Origin: Mesorhizobium sp. B2-4-15
GTDB taxonomy: Bacteria > Pseudomonadota > Alphaproteobacteria > Rhizobiales > Rhizobiaceae
Length of the DNA stretch: 64,000 nt
Reading direction: 5' to 3'
Assembly (NCBI RefSeq): GCF_006658505.1
Contig: NZ_VFUZ01000001.1
Location: forward strand, 186,001-250,000
Of the stretch, positions 44,731-52,717 are shown piece after piece (within the stretch, counting starts at the first letter, position 1; each line of letters begins with the position of its first letter). The notes beneath the pieces were generated by a model. The model saw nothing but the letters and a program-made list of their open reading frames with translations, made no database searches and was not told where the DNA came from. The position numbers were made by a program, and so were the translations under genes.

Positions 44731-46353
44731 TTGAAGAGACTTTTTCCAATCGTTGCGTTCATCGCCGTTGCGCTGATCAGCATGACCATGGCTGGGTTCG
44801 CCTATTTCGCGACGCAGGAAGCCGCCCGCATCAAGTTCGAAGCGGCGGCCGACGATGCACTCAACCGGATCGAGAGCCGGATCGACCTGCATCTGTCGCT
44901 GCTGCGGTCGACGCAGGCCCTGTTCGACGCCCGCAACGGCGACATCTCCCAGAACGAGTTCAAGGCGTTCTTCAATGCGCTGGATATCGACCACAACTTC
45001 GCCGGCCTGCGCGGCATCGGCTTCCTCCAGCTTGTCAAGACGGGCGACGAAGCGGCGGTCGAACGCGATATCCTGCACGATTTTGGCGCCAGCCATCCGG
45101 TCTATCCGGACTCGACGCAGCCCTGGCGCGCGCCCATCACGCTTTTCGAGCCGCTGGATCCCTCCAGCCAGTCCAGCATCGGCTACGATATGTTCAGCGA
45201 ACCGGTGCGGCGCGCGGCGATCGAGAAGGCAATGGCCGATGACCAGCAGCACGCGAGCGGGCTGGTGCAACTGGGCCAGGGCACGGGTGTGGCGCAGACC
45301 TTCACCGGCTTCCTGGTCTTCGTGCGGCTCAACGTCGAAACCGCGCCGGAGGTCATCAACGCATCGCGATCCTCGACCGCGGGCTTTCTTTACGCCGCCT
45401 TCCGGGCCCGCGACCTGTTCCAGATCGCGCTCAGCCGCGCGCCGCTGCTGCCGGTCAACACCGAGATCTATGACGGCGCGGTGAATGGCGACAATCTGCT
45501 GTTCCGGTCGGAGACGCCACCGGTTTCGGCCCTTGGTGACCGGCTGCTGGTCACCCGAAAGATCACGGTGGCCGGCCGTCCGTGGACCGTGCTGTTCAGG
45601 CCGACCAGCGCCTTCTCGCAGCCGTCGTCGCGCGCCATCCCGGTGATGCTGGGGCTGTTTGGTCTGCTGCTGGCGGGCGCCATCGCGCTGGTGGCCCGCT
45701 ATCAGGAGCGGGCCTACGAGGCGGCATCGCGCCTGCACGAAACGACCGAAAAGAGCCTGCTTGAAAAGGACCTGATGCTGCAGGAGATGAAACACCGCAT
45801 CAAGAATTCGATTACCAGGGTGCTGGCGATCGCGCGGCAGACGGCTTCGCGGGCGACCGATGTCAACGAGTTTTCCGCATCCTTCTCGGCCAGGCTGCAG
45901 GCCATGGCTGCGTCACAGGATATGCTGACGCGCTCGCGCTGGCAGAAGGCCGATCTCGCCGACCTCCTGCGCATCGAGCTCGGCCAGGTGTTCGGCAAGG
46001 AACTGCCCGACGAGCTCCTCTCGGGGCCGGAGGTGCTGCTCGACGAGACCACGACGCAGGCGCTTGGCCTGACCTTCCATGAGCTGGCGACCAATGCGCT
46101 CAAATACGGCGAAGCCGGCAATTCCGTTGGCGCGCTCAAGGTGGACTGGCTGCTGGAGGGGCGCGGGCGGGAGCGGACGCTGGCCCTGAACTGGCGGGAG
46201 GTCGGAAAGAAGAAAGTCGAGGCGCCGGCCGAAACCGGTTTCGGCACCAAGCTGATCGACCTCAATGTCACGCGCGAACTGCGCGGCACGATCAAACGCG
46301 ATTTTCAGGCCGATGGTCTGAAGGTGGAAATCAGAATTCCGCTGGTCGGCTAA
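44731..46353 (+). CDS. CHASE-domain sensor histidine kinase (HWE/HisKA_2 type)
   Basis: A 540-residue membrane sensor. Two helices (residues 1-25 and ~305-325) bracket a periplasmic CHASE domain with DIDHNFAGLRGIGFLQLVKT and ITLFEPLDPSSQSSIGYDMF. The cytoplasmic HWE/HisKA_2 kinase starts LMLQEMKHRIKNSITRVLAI (phospho-His in KHRIKN), then GLTFHELATNALKYGEAGN. A TTG start at 44731 is forced by an upstream in-frame stop at 44695 and no ATG; the SD is poor. It lies at the edge of the stress island. No sigma-EcfG site precedes it. Confidence 0.85.
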   Translation: MKRLFPIVAFIAVALISMTMAGFAYFATQEAARIKFEAAADDALNRIESRIDLHLSLLRSTQALFDARNGDISQNEFKAFFNALDIDHNFAGLRGIGFLQLVKTGDEAAVERDILHDFGASHPVYPDSTQPWRAPITLFEPLDPSSQSSIGYDMFSEPVRRAAIEKAMADDQQHASGLVQLGQGTGVAQTFTGFLVFVRLNVETAPEVINASRSSTAGFLYAAFRARDLFQIALSRAPLLPVNTEIYDGAVNGDNLLFRSETPPVSALGDRLLVTRKITVAGRPWTVLFRPTSAFSQPSSRAIPVMLGLFGLLLAGAIALVARYQERAYEAASRLHETTEKSLLEKDLMLQEMKHRIKNSITRVLAIARQTASRATDVNEFSASFSARLQAMAASQDMLTRSRWQKADLADLLRIELGQVFGKELPDELLSGPEVLLDETTTQALGLTFHELATNALKYGEAGNSVGALKVDWLLEGRGRERTLALNWREVGKKKVEAPAETGFGTKLIDLNVTRELRGTIKRDFQADGLKVEIRIPLVG

Positions 46354-46396
46354 ATCTGCCGTTACCAGGCCAAGCAACAGATCGCCGGTCAAGAAA

Positions 46397-46425
46397 ATCC
46401 GGAGGCACGATACCGGCCTCCGGAT
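46397..46425 (-). terminator. Hairpin terminator of the 46446 gene
   Basis: Minus strand: ATCCGGAGGC-CGGTATCGT-GCCTCCGGAT followed by TTTCTTG, 21 bp after the stop. Confidence 0.75.
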
Positions 46426-46445
46426 CTGCATTCCGTTGTCGCTGA

Positions 46446-46691
46446 CTAGTTGCAGCGCGCCGTGTAGATGCGGCCGTGGCGATCACGGTATTGGCAGTAG
46501 CCATTGCGCAGGTTGCGCACCAAAAGGCCGGAACCGGCACCAACAGCCGCACCGACCAGTGCGCCCTTGCCGCCGCCGACCAGGCCGCCGATACCGGCGC
46601 CAATCAAGGTACCGCCAGCCACATCCTTTTCGGTGCTGGTACAGCCGCTGACCGCGACCACCGCAACCATGGCAATAATCATTTTCCGCAT
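46446..46691 (-). CDS. Small glycine-zipper lipoprotein
   Basis: An 81-residue protein with a lipoprotein signal (MRKMIIAMVAVVAVSGC, lipobox VSGC), a glycine zipper (GAGIGGLVGGGKGALVGAAV) and a C-terminal NGYCQYRDRHGRIYTARC. It resembles small 17-kDa-antigen/YMGG-like outer-membrane lipoproteins of envelope stress. A start at 46706 is possible, but the signal peptide begins best at ATG 46691. Confidence 0.8.
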   Translation of the reverse strand: MRKMIIAMVAVVAVSGCTSTEKDVAGGTLIGAGIGGLVGGGKGALVGAAVGAGSGLLVRNLRNGYCQYRDRHGRIYTARCN

Positions 46692-46774
46692 AGAGTCACT
46701 CCTCACTTTGTGTCCTCACTTTAGTAAACTCCAACCGCCATTTAGCATGAAACAACGGTCTTTGCTGCTCGAAT

Positions 46775-47101
46775 TTATTGTTGGCTAAGGTAGTCTTTTT
46801 CTGGGCGCGCCGCGTTCGATGCCATGACGGGGCCGGAAATCGCCAGCGAAGCGTCGAGGCTGCCATCGGGGCGCACATTCCAGACGATCTGGTCGTAGTC
46901 GTCCTCGAGCGCGGGATCGACAGGAAGGCATTTGGCAACGACATGCTGCGCCTGCCCCTGAACGTCGCTCATGGCGAAGGGACGTTCGGCGGTGCATTCA
47001 TCGGCGGTTGCAAAAACGCTCACGGGAACCTGCAGTTCACGGCACTCGGCCATCGAGTTGGTGCAACCAATGACCAGCAGCAACGCGGCGATGTGTTCCA
47101 T
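46775..47101 (-). CDS. Secreted small protein, predicted general-stress gene
   Basis: A 108-residue protein with an N-terminal signal (MEHIAALLLVIGCTNSMAEC). The mature part has CRELQVPVSVFATADECTAE, AKCLPVDPALEDDYDQIVWN and VRPDGSLDASL. SD GAGAGGA on the minus strand fixes the ATG at 47101. An exact sigma-EcfG promoter lies 25 bp upstream. It may be a lipoprotein (IGC) or have disulfides. No named family recognised. Confidence 0.72.
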   Translation of the reverse strand: MEHIAALLLVIGCTNSMAECRELQVPVSVFATADECTAERPFAMSDVQGQAQHVVAKCLPVDPALEDDYDQIVWNVRPDGSLDASLAISGPVMASNAARPEKDYLSQQ

Positions 47102-47125
47102 GGGGAAATATCCTCTCGCCACAAC

Positions 47126-47151
47126 AACGGACCGCATCGCCAGAAAGTTCC
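47126..47151 (-). promoter_or_regulatory. Sigma-EcfG promoter for the 46775 gene
   Basis: Minus strand GGAAC (47151-47147), 17 bp, CGTT (47129-47126). Confidence 0.72.
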
Positions 47152-47281
47152 TTTTCCATCCAGGGACAGGCGAATAATGCCGGCCCGCCGGGAACAGATT
47201 TCCGCAATGGCCCCCGTCACCAGTTGGAACGGCGGCCAAGACCATATCGCAGCCGGCCCACAGCCAGGACGCCGATCGCGA

Positions 47282-47458
47282 TCAGGTGAACTGGAACAGC
47301 GCTGTCAGGAGGATTGCGGCGACCAGCGCCAATACAACAATGCCCGGTAACCGGTTACGGGCAGCGGGAAGCGATTGCGCGGACGCCTCGGGATCCAGGA
47401 ACTCGCCCATGGAAATTCGAGCGGCCTGTTCCAGTCTGTTCATGTCGGCAATCGTCAA
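47282..47458 (-). CDS. Small tail-anchored membrane protein
   Basis: A 58-residue protein: soluble N-terminus (MNRLEQAARISMGEFLDPEA) and one C-terminal membrane helix (LPGIVVLALVAAILLTALFQ). TTG 47458 is favoured because GGGAGG lies 6 bp before it. The internal ATG 47443 lacks an SD. A weak sigma-EcfG-like site (GGAAC-N16-CATT, 47522-47498) precedes it. Unknown function; its position suggests a stress gene. Confidence 0.6.
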   Translation of the reverse strand: MTIADMNRLEQAARISMGEFLDPEASAQSLPAARNRLPGIVVLALVAAILLTALFQFT

Positions 47459-47597
47459 GGGCGTCCTCCCGCACCGAGCTGTAAATGCTACTGCGGAAAT
47501 GTCCAAAAAGGCCGCAGGTTCCGCTGGTATCCGAGAAAAACAGCATTCACTCTTATGGTGAATAGCCGGTTAAGAATCGCTGCTTGTCGTGGCCCGC

Positions 47598-48632
47598 TCA
47601 TTGCGTATCGAAGTTGCTGTGCGGAACGACAAGGCGGTATTCAAGATGGCCATCGGCGATGTCGAGGCTCGCGGTTCCACTCAGGGATGCCGGCACCACC
47701 CGTTCCAGCGCGACGCTGCCGAAACGCTTTTGCTTGCCTCGGCCGCCGTTGGTGCCGATGGTTTCGGCCCATATGAGGGACAGGGTAACTTCACCGGTGG
47801 CGGCAGTGTTGAGATCGGCGGTCACCTCGACGAAACCATCCGGCCGGGACAGGGCACCGTAGCTGACCGAATTGACCGCGAGTTCATGCATCGCCAGGCC
47901 GATATGCAGCGCGGCGTTTGGATTGAGGTAGGGATTGGCGCCCCGGAAGCGAAGGCTATGCGGTGTGTTCGTCTCGTAGCGGCCGACCTGGCTCGCCACC
48001 AACTCATGGAGCGCCGCGCCGCGCCAGTTGGAGGATGTCACCAGATCCTGGGAAGAAGCCAGCGACTGAAGTCGGCCGCGAAAGCGCGTCAGGAAGTCGC
48101 TGATGCCATCGGAATAGCGACCGGTCTGGGTCGCGATGCTCTGGATGATCGCCAGGAGGTTCTTCGAGCGGTGGCTGACTTCGCGCAGAAGCGTTGTCAG
48201 CGTCTGTTCGCGCCGTTTCTGCTCGGTCGTCTCGACCATGGTGGTGACGACACCTTGCACGTCGCCGTCGTCGCCCCGGTCGGCATCAACCCAAACCTGA
48301 AACCAGCGCACGCCGTTCTCGACCGGCATACTGATCTCAAGGTGCTGAGGATCGCCAGTCACGACCACATCGTGCTTGGCGGCGCTGATGCGGTCGGCCT
48401 GCGCCAACGGCAGGATGCCATTGCCATCGGTATTGTCCGAAACCCAGGGCGCACGCATGTTGCGGGCCCAGACGGTCTTCATCTCGCGATCCTGATAAAG
48501 AACCGAGATTCCGGCATTGTAGAGGGCGTGGAGCAGAGCCCGGCCAAGCTGCATGCCGCTTTCAGCCGGATGCAGGGCGATGACCTCGTCGGTCCGTGCG
48601 CCTTCCGTTTTATCTGGAGTCCTGGAGCGCAT
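47598..48632 (-). CDS. PAS-HWE histidine kinase, predicted general-stress sensor
   Basis: A 344-residue soluble kinase. A PAS-like domain (~25-135) reads LLHALYNAGISVLYQDREMK ... VRWFQVWVDADRG. An HWE kinase core follows: LLREVSHRSKNLLAIIQSIA with the phospho-His, then IGLAMHELAVNSVSYGALSR. The C-terminal ATP lid region is short. An exact sigma-EcfG promoter lies 30 bp upstream, so it would be induced by the response that PhyR controls. PhyR-activating kinases are of the related HWE/HisKA_2 types, making it a candidate PhyR kinase by inference. Confidence 0.85.
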   Translation of the reverse strand: MRSRTPDKTEGARTDEVIALHPAESGMQLGRALLHALYNAGISVLYQDREMKTVWARNMRAPWVSDNTDGNGILPLAQADRISAAKHDVVVTGDPQHLEISMPVENGVRWFQVWVDADRGDDGDVQGVVTTMVETTEQKRREQTLTTLLREVSHRSKNLLAIIQSIATQTGRYSDGISDFLTRFRGRLQSLASSQDLVTSSNWRGAALHELVASQVGRYETNTPHSLRFRGANPYLNPNAALHIGLAMHELAVNSVSYGALSRPDGFVEVTADLNTAATGEVTLSLIWAETIGTNGGRGKQKRFGSVALERVVPASLSGTASLDIADGHLEYRLVVPHSNFDTQ

Positions 48633-48661
48633 CGGTCAATCTGTCCACCCAACTCACGCTG

Positions 48662-48686
48662 AACGGCTCACTGTCAAATGGGTTCC
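48662..48686 (-). promoter_or_regulatory. Sigma-EcfG promoter for the 47598 kinase
   Basis: Minus strand GGAAC (48686-48682), 16 bp, CGTT (48665-48662). Confidence 0.75.
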
Positions 48687-48814
48687 CAATGAAATTTCTT
48701 GGAAAGCCAGCCTTCAAAAGCGGTCCGCCGGACGGTGTCCCTTTGAAGGATACCGCCCGGCGGTGGCTGGAAACCGTTTGAGGGGTGCGGCTTCCAGTGT
48801 TCGCTTGGATGCGT

Positions 48815-48979
48815 TCACGCCCGTCTGAACAGGCCGGCAAGAAGCGAAATGACCAGGAAGGCGAGAAAGATGAAGAACAGAATCTGCGCGATCCCAGCAG
48901 ATGTACCGGCGATGCCGCCAAAACCAAGCGCGCCGGCGATGATTGCTACGACGAGAAATACGAGCGCCCAGTAAAGCAT
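48815..48979 (-). CDS. DUF1328 small membrane protein
   Basis: A 54-residue DUF1328 protein: two helices, [20 protein letters not shown] and [20 protein letters not shown], then GLFRRA. It is a small inner-membrane protein typical of stress regulons in proteobacteria. SD GGAGAAG fixes the ATG at 48979. It has an exact sigma-EcfG promoter 31 bp upstream. Confidence 0.9.
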   Translation of the reverse strand: MLYWALVFLVVAIIAGALGFGGIAGTSAGIAQILFFIFLAFLVISLLAGLFRRA

Positions 48980-49009
48980 GGTTCTTCTCCTTCCGAATGA
49001 TGCTGACAA

Positions 49010-49034
49010 AACGTGGGTGGTTGCGGTTTGTTCC
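49010..49034 (-). promoter_or_regulatory. Sigma-EcfG promoter for the DUF1328 gene
   Basis: Minus strand GGAAC (49034-49030), 16 bp, CGTT (49013-49010). Confidence 0.75.
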
Positions 49035-49095
49035 ACCCTTTGCCGAAAAAGACGACGCATGCAATGGTTCGGATCAATTCGCCGATAAGGACCGC

Positions 49096-49130
49096 AAAGG
49101 GCCGCCCGACGCATCGCATCGGGCGGCCCC
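49096..49130 (-). terminator. Rho-independent terminator of phyR
   Basis: GGGCCGCCCGA (49100-49110) pairs with TCGGGCGGCCC (49120-49130); on the minus strand TTTGC follows. Confidence 0.85.
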
Positions 49131-49170
49131 GAAGTCATACTGTCCGATCAGATCCGCGAAAGCCCTGAGC

Positions 49171-49965
49171 CTATGCGGCGGCCTTCGCCTGACGGTCGAA
49201 GAACAGCGCCTGGCTGATCAGCGCCTTGACCATGTCGGGATTGAACGGCTTGGTCACCAGGAAGGCCGGTTCCGGGCGCTCGCCGGTCAGGAGGCGCTCC
49301 GGAAAGGCGGTTATGAAGATAACCGGCACGGAGGTCGACGACAGGATTTCGTTGACCGCCTCGATGCCTGAACTGCCGTCGGCGAGCTGGATGTCGGCCA
49401 GCACCATCTTCGGCCGCGTCTTGCCGAACATCGTCACCGCTTCGGCGTGGGTACGCGCCGTGCCGACGACACGATGGCCGAGGCTCTCGACCATCTCTTC
49501 TATGTCCATGGCGATCAGCGGCTCGTCCTCGATGATCAGCACGTCGGTTGCCACCTGGCGGGAAATCTCATTGCTTGCCTGGGCAAGCAAGTCGGAGAAC
49601 TCCTGTTCGCCGACGTCGAGTATCTCGGCGGCCTCGTCCTCGCTGAAGCCTTCGACGGCAACCAGCAGGAAGGCCTGGCGGGGAAGCGGCGCGATCGCAT
49701 TGAGATTGGCGGCCGCGCGCTGTTCCCACGCCGATTGTGCCTGCTCCTGCGGCACGCGGATGGCGACCGAGGTGAAGAGCTTGGCGAAAACCTTGTACAA
49801 GGCGATGCGGTCGCTCGATGCCTCCGGGAAGATGTCGATATCGGCAATGATGGCCTCGAGCATCGCGGCGACCAGCGCGTCGCCGCTCTCTTGCGATCCC
49901 GAGACGGCACGCGAGAAGCGGCGCAGGAATGGCAGATGCGGAGCGATGGTGGCGGATAAGCTCAT
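49171..49965 (-). CDS. phyR: Anti-anti-sigma response regulator PhyR
   Basis: A 264-residue PhyR. The sigma-like N-terminal domain (1-135) has SDRIALYKVFAKLFTSVAIR and PLPRQAFLLVAVEGFSEDEA, mimicking sigma-2 and sigma-4. The receiver (141-255) has VLIIEDEPLIAMDIEEMVES, phosphoacceptor D191 (MVLADIQLADGSSG) and the lysine of VTKPFNP. When phosphorylated it binds NepR and frees EcfG. It is divergent from nepR-ecfG. Start at ATG 49965; the frame continues upstream without conservation. Confidence 0.96.
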   Translation of the reverse strand: MSLSATIAPHLPFLRRFSRAVSGSQESGDALVAAMLEAIIADIDIFPEASSDRIALYKVFAKLFTSVAIRVPQEQAQSAWEQRAAANLNAIAPLPRQAFLLVAVEGFSEDEAAEILDVGEQEFSDLLAQASNEISRQVATDVLIIEDEPLIAMDIEEMVESLGHRVVGTARTHAEAVTMFGKTRPKMVLADIQLADGSSGIEAVNEILSSTSVPVIFITAFPERLLTGERPEPAFLVTKPFNPDMVKALISQALFFDRQAKAAA

Positions 49966-50036
49966 GATGGACGTCTCCCTCACATGACGTGTTTGACTGA
50001 ATCGCAGGTCAAGCTGCTTGCAAGCCCCACAGGTAC

Positions 50037-50061
50037 AACGCGGCCTTTCCGAAAAAGTTCC
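50037..50061 (-). promoter_or_regulatory. Sigma-EcfG promoter of phyR
   Basis: Minus strand GGAAC (50061-50057), 16 bp, CGTT (50040-50037). Back to back with the nepR promoter; 9 bp separate the two -35 elements. Confidence 0.85.
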
Positions 50062-50070
50062 GCGTGATAT

Positions 50071-50095
50071 GGAACGAATGGGCGGCGACGGCGTT
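50071..50095 (+). promoter_or_regulatory. Sigma-EcfG promoter of nepR-ecfG
   Basis: GGAAC (50071-50075), 16 bp, CGTT (50092-50095). Gives positive autoregulation of the sigma factor. Confidence 0.85.
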
Positions 50096-50184
50096 GAGAC
50101 CCGGGATGGGCAACCAGACGAGGGGCCGCTTGCCTTGTGTTGAGTTGAATATGGGCGGCTTCGGTGCTGGAATATAAGGGCAAA

Positions 50185-50388
50185 ATGAAAAATATGACGA
50201 AAGATATTTTGGCTGGCGCCGCGGGCAGGCGCCGGAACGGGGTCGGCGATCCATTGGGGCCGAATTCCGAAATCGGGCGCAAACTCAAACAGTATTATGA
50301 CGAGCTGGTGTCCGACGATGTGCCGGATCGCTTTGCCCGGTTGCTCAGCCAACTGGAGCAGACCGAACCCGCGCAGAAAAAGGACTGA
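50185..50388 (+). CDS. nepR: Anti-sigma factor NepR
   Basis: A 67-residue NepR. The conserved helical core is EIGRKLKQYYDELVSDDVPD followed by RFARLLSQLEQTE. It sequesters EcfG until phosphorylated PhyR takes it. ATG 50185 follows AAGGG; ATG 50194 is possible. ecfG starts 4 bp after the stop. Confidence 0.93.
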   Translation: MKNMTKDILAGAAGRRRNGVGDPLGPNSEIGRKLKQYYDELVSDDVPDRFARLLSQLEQTEPAQKKD

Positions 50389-50392
50389 GGGC

Positions 50393-50944
50393 ATGGCAGC
50401 GGTCTCCCAAGGCTTCAAGACCGATCTGCTTGGGGCAATACCAAGCTTGCGGGCGTTTGCCGTGTCGCTGACGCAAAATGCCGACAAGGCCGACGACCTC
50501 GTTCAGGAAACGCTGGTCAAAGCCTGGGACAAGCATGAGAGCTTCCAGCCCGGCACCAATCTCAAAGCCTGGCTTTTCACGATCCTGCGCAATGAATTCT
50601 ATTCGCAAATGCGCAAGCGTGGCCGCGAGGTGCAGGACAGCGACGGCATCATGACGGCCAGGCTCGCGGTGCATCCGGCCCAGCACGGCCAACTCGACCT
50701 CAAGGATTTTCGGGGCGCTCTCGAGCAGCTTCCGGAGGACCAGCGTGAAGCCATCATCCTCATCGGTGCATCGGGCTTCTCCTATGAGGAGGCCGCCGAA
50801 ATCTGCGGCTGCGCGGTCGGAACGATCAAGAGCCGCGTCAGCAGAGCCCGCACACGGCTGCAGGAAATCCTGAAAATCTCCGGTGAAGACGAATATGGCC
50901 CCGATGCGATCTCAACTCAGGTCACCGGGACGGCTGCGCATTGA
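50393..50944 (+). CDS. ecfG: General stress ECF sigma factor EcfG
   Basis: A 183-residue ECF15-type sigma. Region 2: LRAFAVSLTQNADKADDLVQ and ETLVKAWDKHESFQPGTNLK, then WLFTILRNEFYSQMRKRGRE. Region 4: LEQLPEDQREAIILIGASGF and SYEEAAEICGCAVGTIKSRV. It directs RNA polymerase to GGAAC-N16/17-CGTT, the motif found at ten places in this window. It follows nepR by 4 bp, and the SD lies within the end of nepR. Confidence 0.95.
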   Translation: MAAVSQGFKTDLLGAIPSLRAFAVSLTQNADKADDLVQETLVKAWDKHESFQPGTNLKAWLFTILRNEFYSQMRKRGREVQDSDGIMTARLAVHPAQHGQLDLKDFRGALEQLPEDQREAIILIGASGFSYEEAAEICGCAVGTIKSRVSRARTRLQEILKISGEDEYGPDAISTQVTGTAAH

Positions 50945-50973
50945 AGCGCGATCCGGACGCGGCCGCATCGGTC

Positions 50974-51369
50974 TCAACCAGGGGAGCCTCGTCCGTAAGC
51001 CTGGGCCACCGCTTCGACGAGATCTTGGCCTGAATAGGGTTTGGAGACCAGCCTCACTCCCGGAAAGGATGCCTGGATCTCGTGCGCATCCGAATAGCCG
51101 GAGGCAAACACGAACGGGACGCCTGTTTCCCGCAAGCCGGCGGCGAATTCGAGCGTCGAGGCGCCACCCAGCATCAGATCGACGATGGCCGCGTCGAATT
51201 GCAGTGCGATCTTTCGGCCATCGACCTCGGTCAGGTTGCGGGCAACCACCACTTCATTGGCACCATGGTCGCGGCAAAGCTGCTCCACATCCATGGCAAT
51301 GAGGAATTCATCCTCCAGGACAAGAATTCGCAATCCGTCAAGCAAGTGAGGCACAGGCAATCGCTCCAT
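50974..51369 (-). CDS. Stand-alone response regulator receiver protein
   Basis: A 131-residue single receiver domain: LRILVLEDEFLIAMDVEQLC, phosphoacceptor D64 (AAIVDLMLGGAST) and the lysine of RLVSKPYSGQDL. No output domain. Such single-domain regulators near HWE kinases can act as phosphate sinks or relay elements. ATG 51369 is chosen; M at 51423 would add 18 unconserved residues. Convergent with ecfG, 29 bp apart. Confidence 0.87.
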   Translation of the reverse strand: MERLPVPHLLDGLRILVLEDEFLIAMDVEQLCRDHGANEVVVARNLTEVDGRKIALQFDAAIVDLMLGGASTLEFAAGLRETGVPFVFASGYSDAHEIQASFPGVRLVSKPYSGQDLVEAVAQAYGRGSPG

Positions 51370-51503
51370 GAAACATCGTGAGTCATGATCGCTATTTGGC
51401 GCATTGTCATTTAAAAAAGACATGCCGCCAGCGGCGGGATCGATCCCTGGCAAGCGATTGAAACCCGACCTGCCAGCTGGCAGGCTTTCGAAGAGGGGTC
51501 GAA

Positions 51504-52262
51504 ATGCCAGGCCAGAATGCGCATTCTTTTTCAAGCCAATATCCCTGCGAGAATTGCCCATTACGGCCCCTGCCGGTCTTCCGGGAGTTCGAAAAACAGG
51601 AGCTGGCCTTCATCAGCCGGTTCAAGAAGGGGGAACTCGCGGTCGACAAGGGGGCCACGGTCCTCGTGGAAGGAAGCCATAGCGCCCATCTCTACACCGT
51701 GCTGTCGGGATGGGCATTCCGCTACAAGCTGTTGCCGGATGGTCGCCGACAGATCCTCAACTATCTCATGCCCGGCGATCTCATTGGCCTGCAAGGCAGC
51801 GTCATGGGAGAAATGCAGCATTCCGTCGAGGCCCTGTCGCCAATGCTGCTATGCGTCTTCGAACGCGACAACCTGCATGAGCTCTACCGCAACCATCCGG
51901 GTCTCGCCTACGACATCACGTGGATCGCGTCGCGCGAAGAACGGATGCTGGACGAGAACCTGCTCAGTGTCGGCCGACGCAGTGCGATCGAGCGCGCCGC
52001 CTATCTTATCGCCTTCATAGGCAGCCGCGCCAAAGTTGTCGGACTGAGCGGCAAGCAGTCCATCCGGATACCGATCACGCAGCAGCACATCGCCGACACG
52101 CTTGGCCTGTCGCTGGTTCACACCAACAAGACGATCCGCAGATTGATGGACCGCAAGCTGATCGTCTGGCGCGACGGCGGCTGCGAGGTCGTCGACAATG
52201 AAGCGCTCAAGCAGCTCGCTGGCTGGGAAGGGCTGGGCGAGGGCCGCCGCCCACTGATCTGA
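51504..52262 (+). CDS. Crp/Fnr-family transcriptional regulator
   Basis: A 252-residue regulator. The N-terminus has YPCENCPLRPLPVF, a two-cysteine motif found in many rhizobial Crp/Fnr proteins but not the full four-cysteine Fnr cluster. The cyclic-nucleotide-like beta roll spans ~30-140 (LYTVLSGWAFRYKLLPDGRR, YLMPGDLIGLQGSVMGEMQH). The HTH_Crp has PITQQHIADTLGLSLVHTNK and TIRRLMDRKLIVWRDG. The signal is unknown. No sigma-EcfG site precedes it. Confidence 0.9.
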   Translation: MPGQNAHSFSSQYPCENCPLRPLPVFREFEKQELAFISRFKKGELAVDKGATVLVEGSHSAHLYTVLSGWAFRYKLLPDGRRQILNYLMPGDLIGLQGSVMGEMQHSVEALSPMLLCVFERDNLHELYRNHPGLAYDITWIASREERMLDENLLSVGRRSAIERAAYLIAFIGSRAKVVGLSGKQSIRIPITQQHIADTLGLSLVHTNKTIRRLMDRKLIVWRDGGCEVVDNEALKQLAGWEGLGEGRRPLI

Positions 52263-52324
52263 TGCGGCTAATCCCGGCAGATGGATGCGCGCCGGCAGGT
52301 TTTCGGCTAGTTTGTCCCGACGTC

Positions 52325-52349
52325 GGAACCTTGAGACGCACGGCGCGTT
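52325..52349 (+). promoter_or_regulatory. Sigma-EcfG promoter of the DUF883 operon
   Basis: GGAAC (52325-52329), 16 bp, CGTT (52346-52349), 30 bp before the ATG. Confidence 0.78.
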
Positions 52350-52379
52350 TGAAATCGAGCAATCACAAGGAGTTAAGCA

Positions 52380-52706
52380 ATGGCAACCGCCGCAGGGAAG
52401 ACCGCCAACGAGGCGCGGGCGAATTCGGATCTCGAAGCCGACATCAGGCAGCTTAAGGCCGATATCAACAAGCTCACCAAGCAGTTGGCCAAGACCGGCG
52501 AAGATGGCTACGGCACAGCGCGCCGTGCGGCGGCGGAAGGTGTCGAGCAGTTGCGCGCTCAGGGTGAAGCGGCCTTCGACAGCCTGCGCGGCAACGCAAG
52601 GGACATCGAGGCCCAGATCGTTGCAAGCGTTCGGGAAAAGCCCGTGACGTCCCTGGCGATCGCCGCCGGCGTCGGCTTCCTCTTCGCGCTGCTCGCGCGC
52701 CGCTAG
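52380..52706 (+). CDS. DUF883 (ElaB/YqjD-like) membrane-anchored protein
   Basis: A 108-residue protein: long amphipathic helix (EADIRQLKADINKLTKQLAK, EGVEQLRAQGEAAFDSLRGN) and a C-terminal membrane helix, VTSLAIAAGVGFLFALLARR. E. coli relatives anchor ribosomes to the membrane in stationary phase. SD AAGGAG fixes the ATG. With the following gene it parallels the E. coli yqjDE pair. It is under an exact sigma-EcfG promoter. Confidence 0.9.
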   Translation: MATAAGKTANEARANSDLEADIRQLKADINKLTKQLAKTGEDGYGTARRAAAEGVEQLRAQGEAAFDSLRGNARDIEAQIVASVREKPVTSLAIAAGVGFLFALLARR

Positions 52707-52717
52707 TTCCCCCGCAG

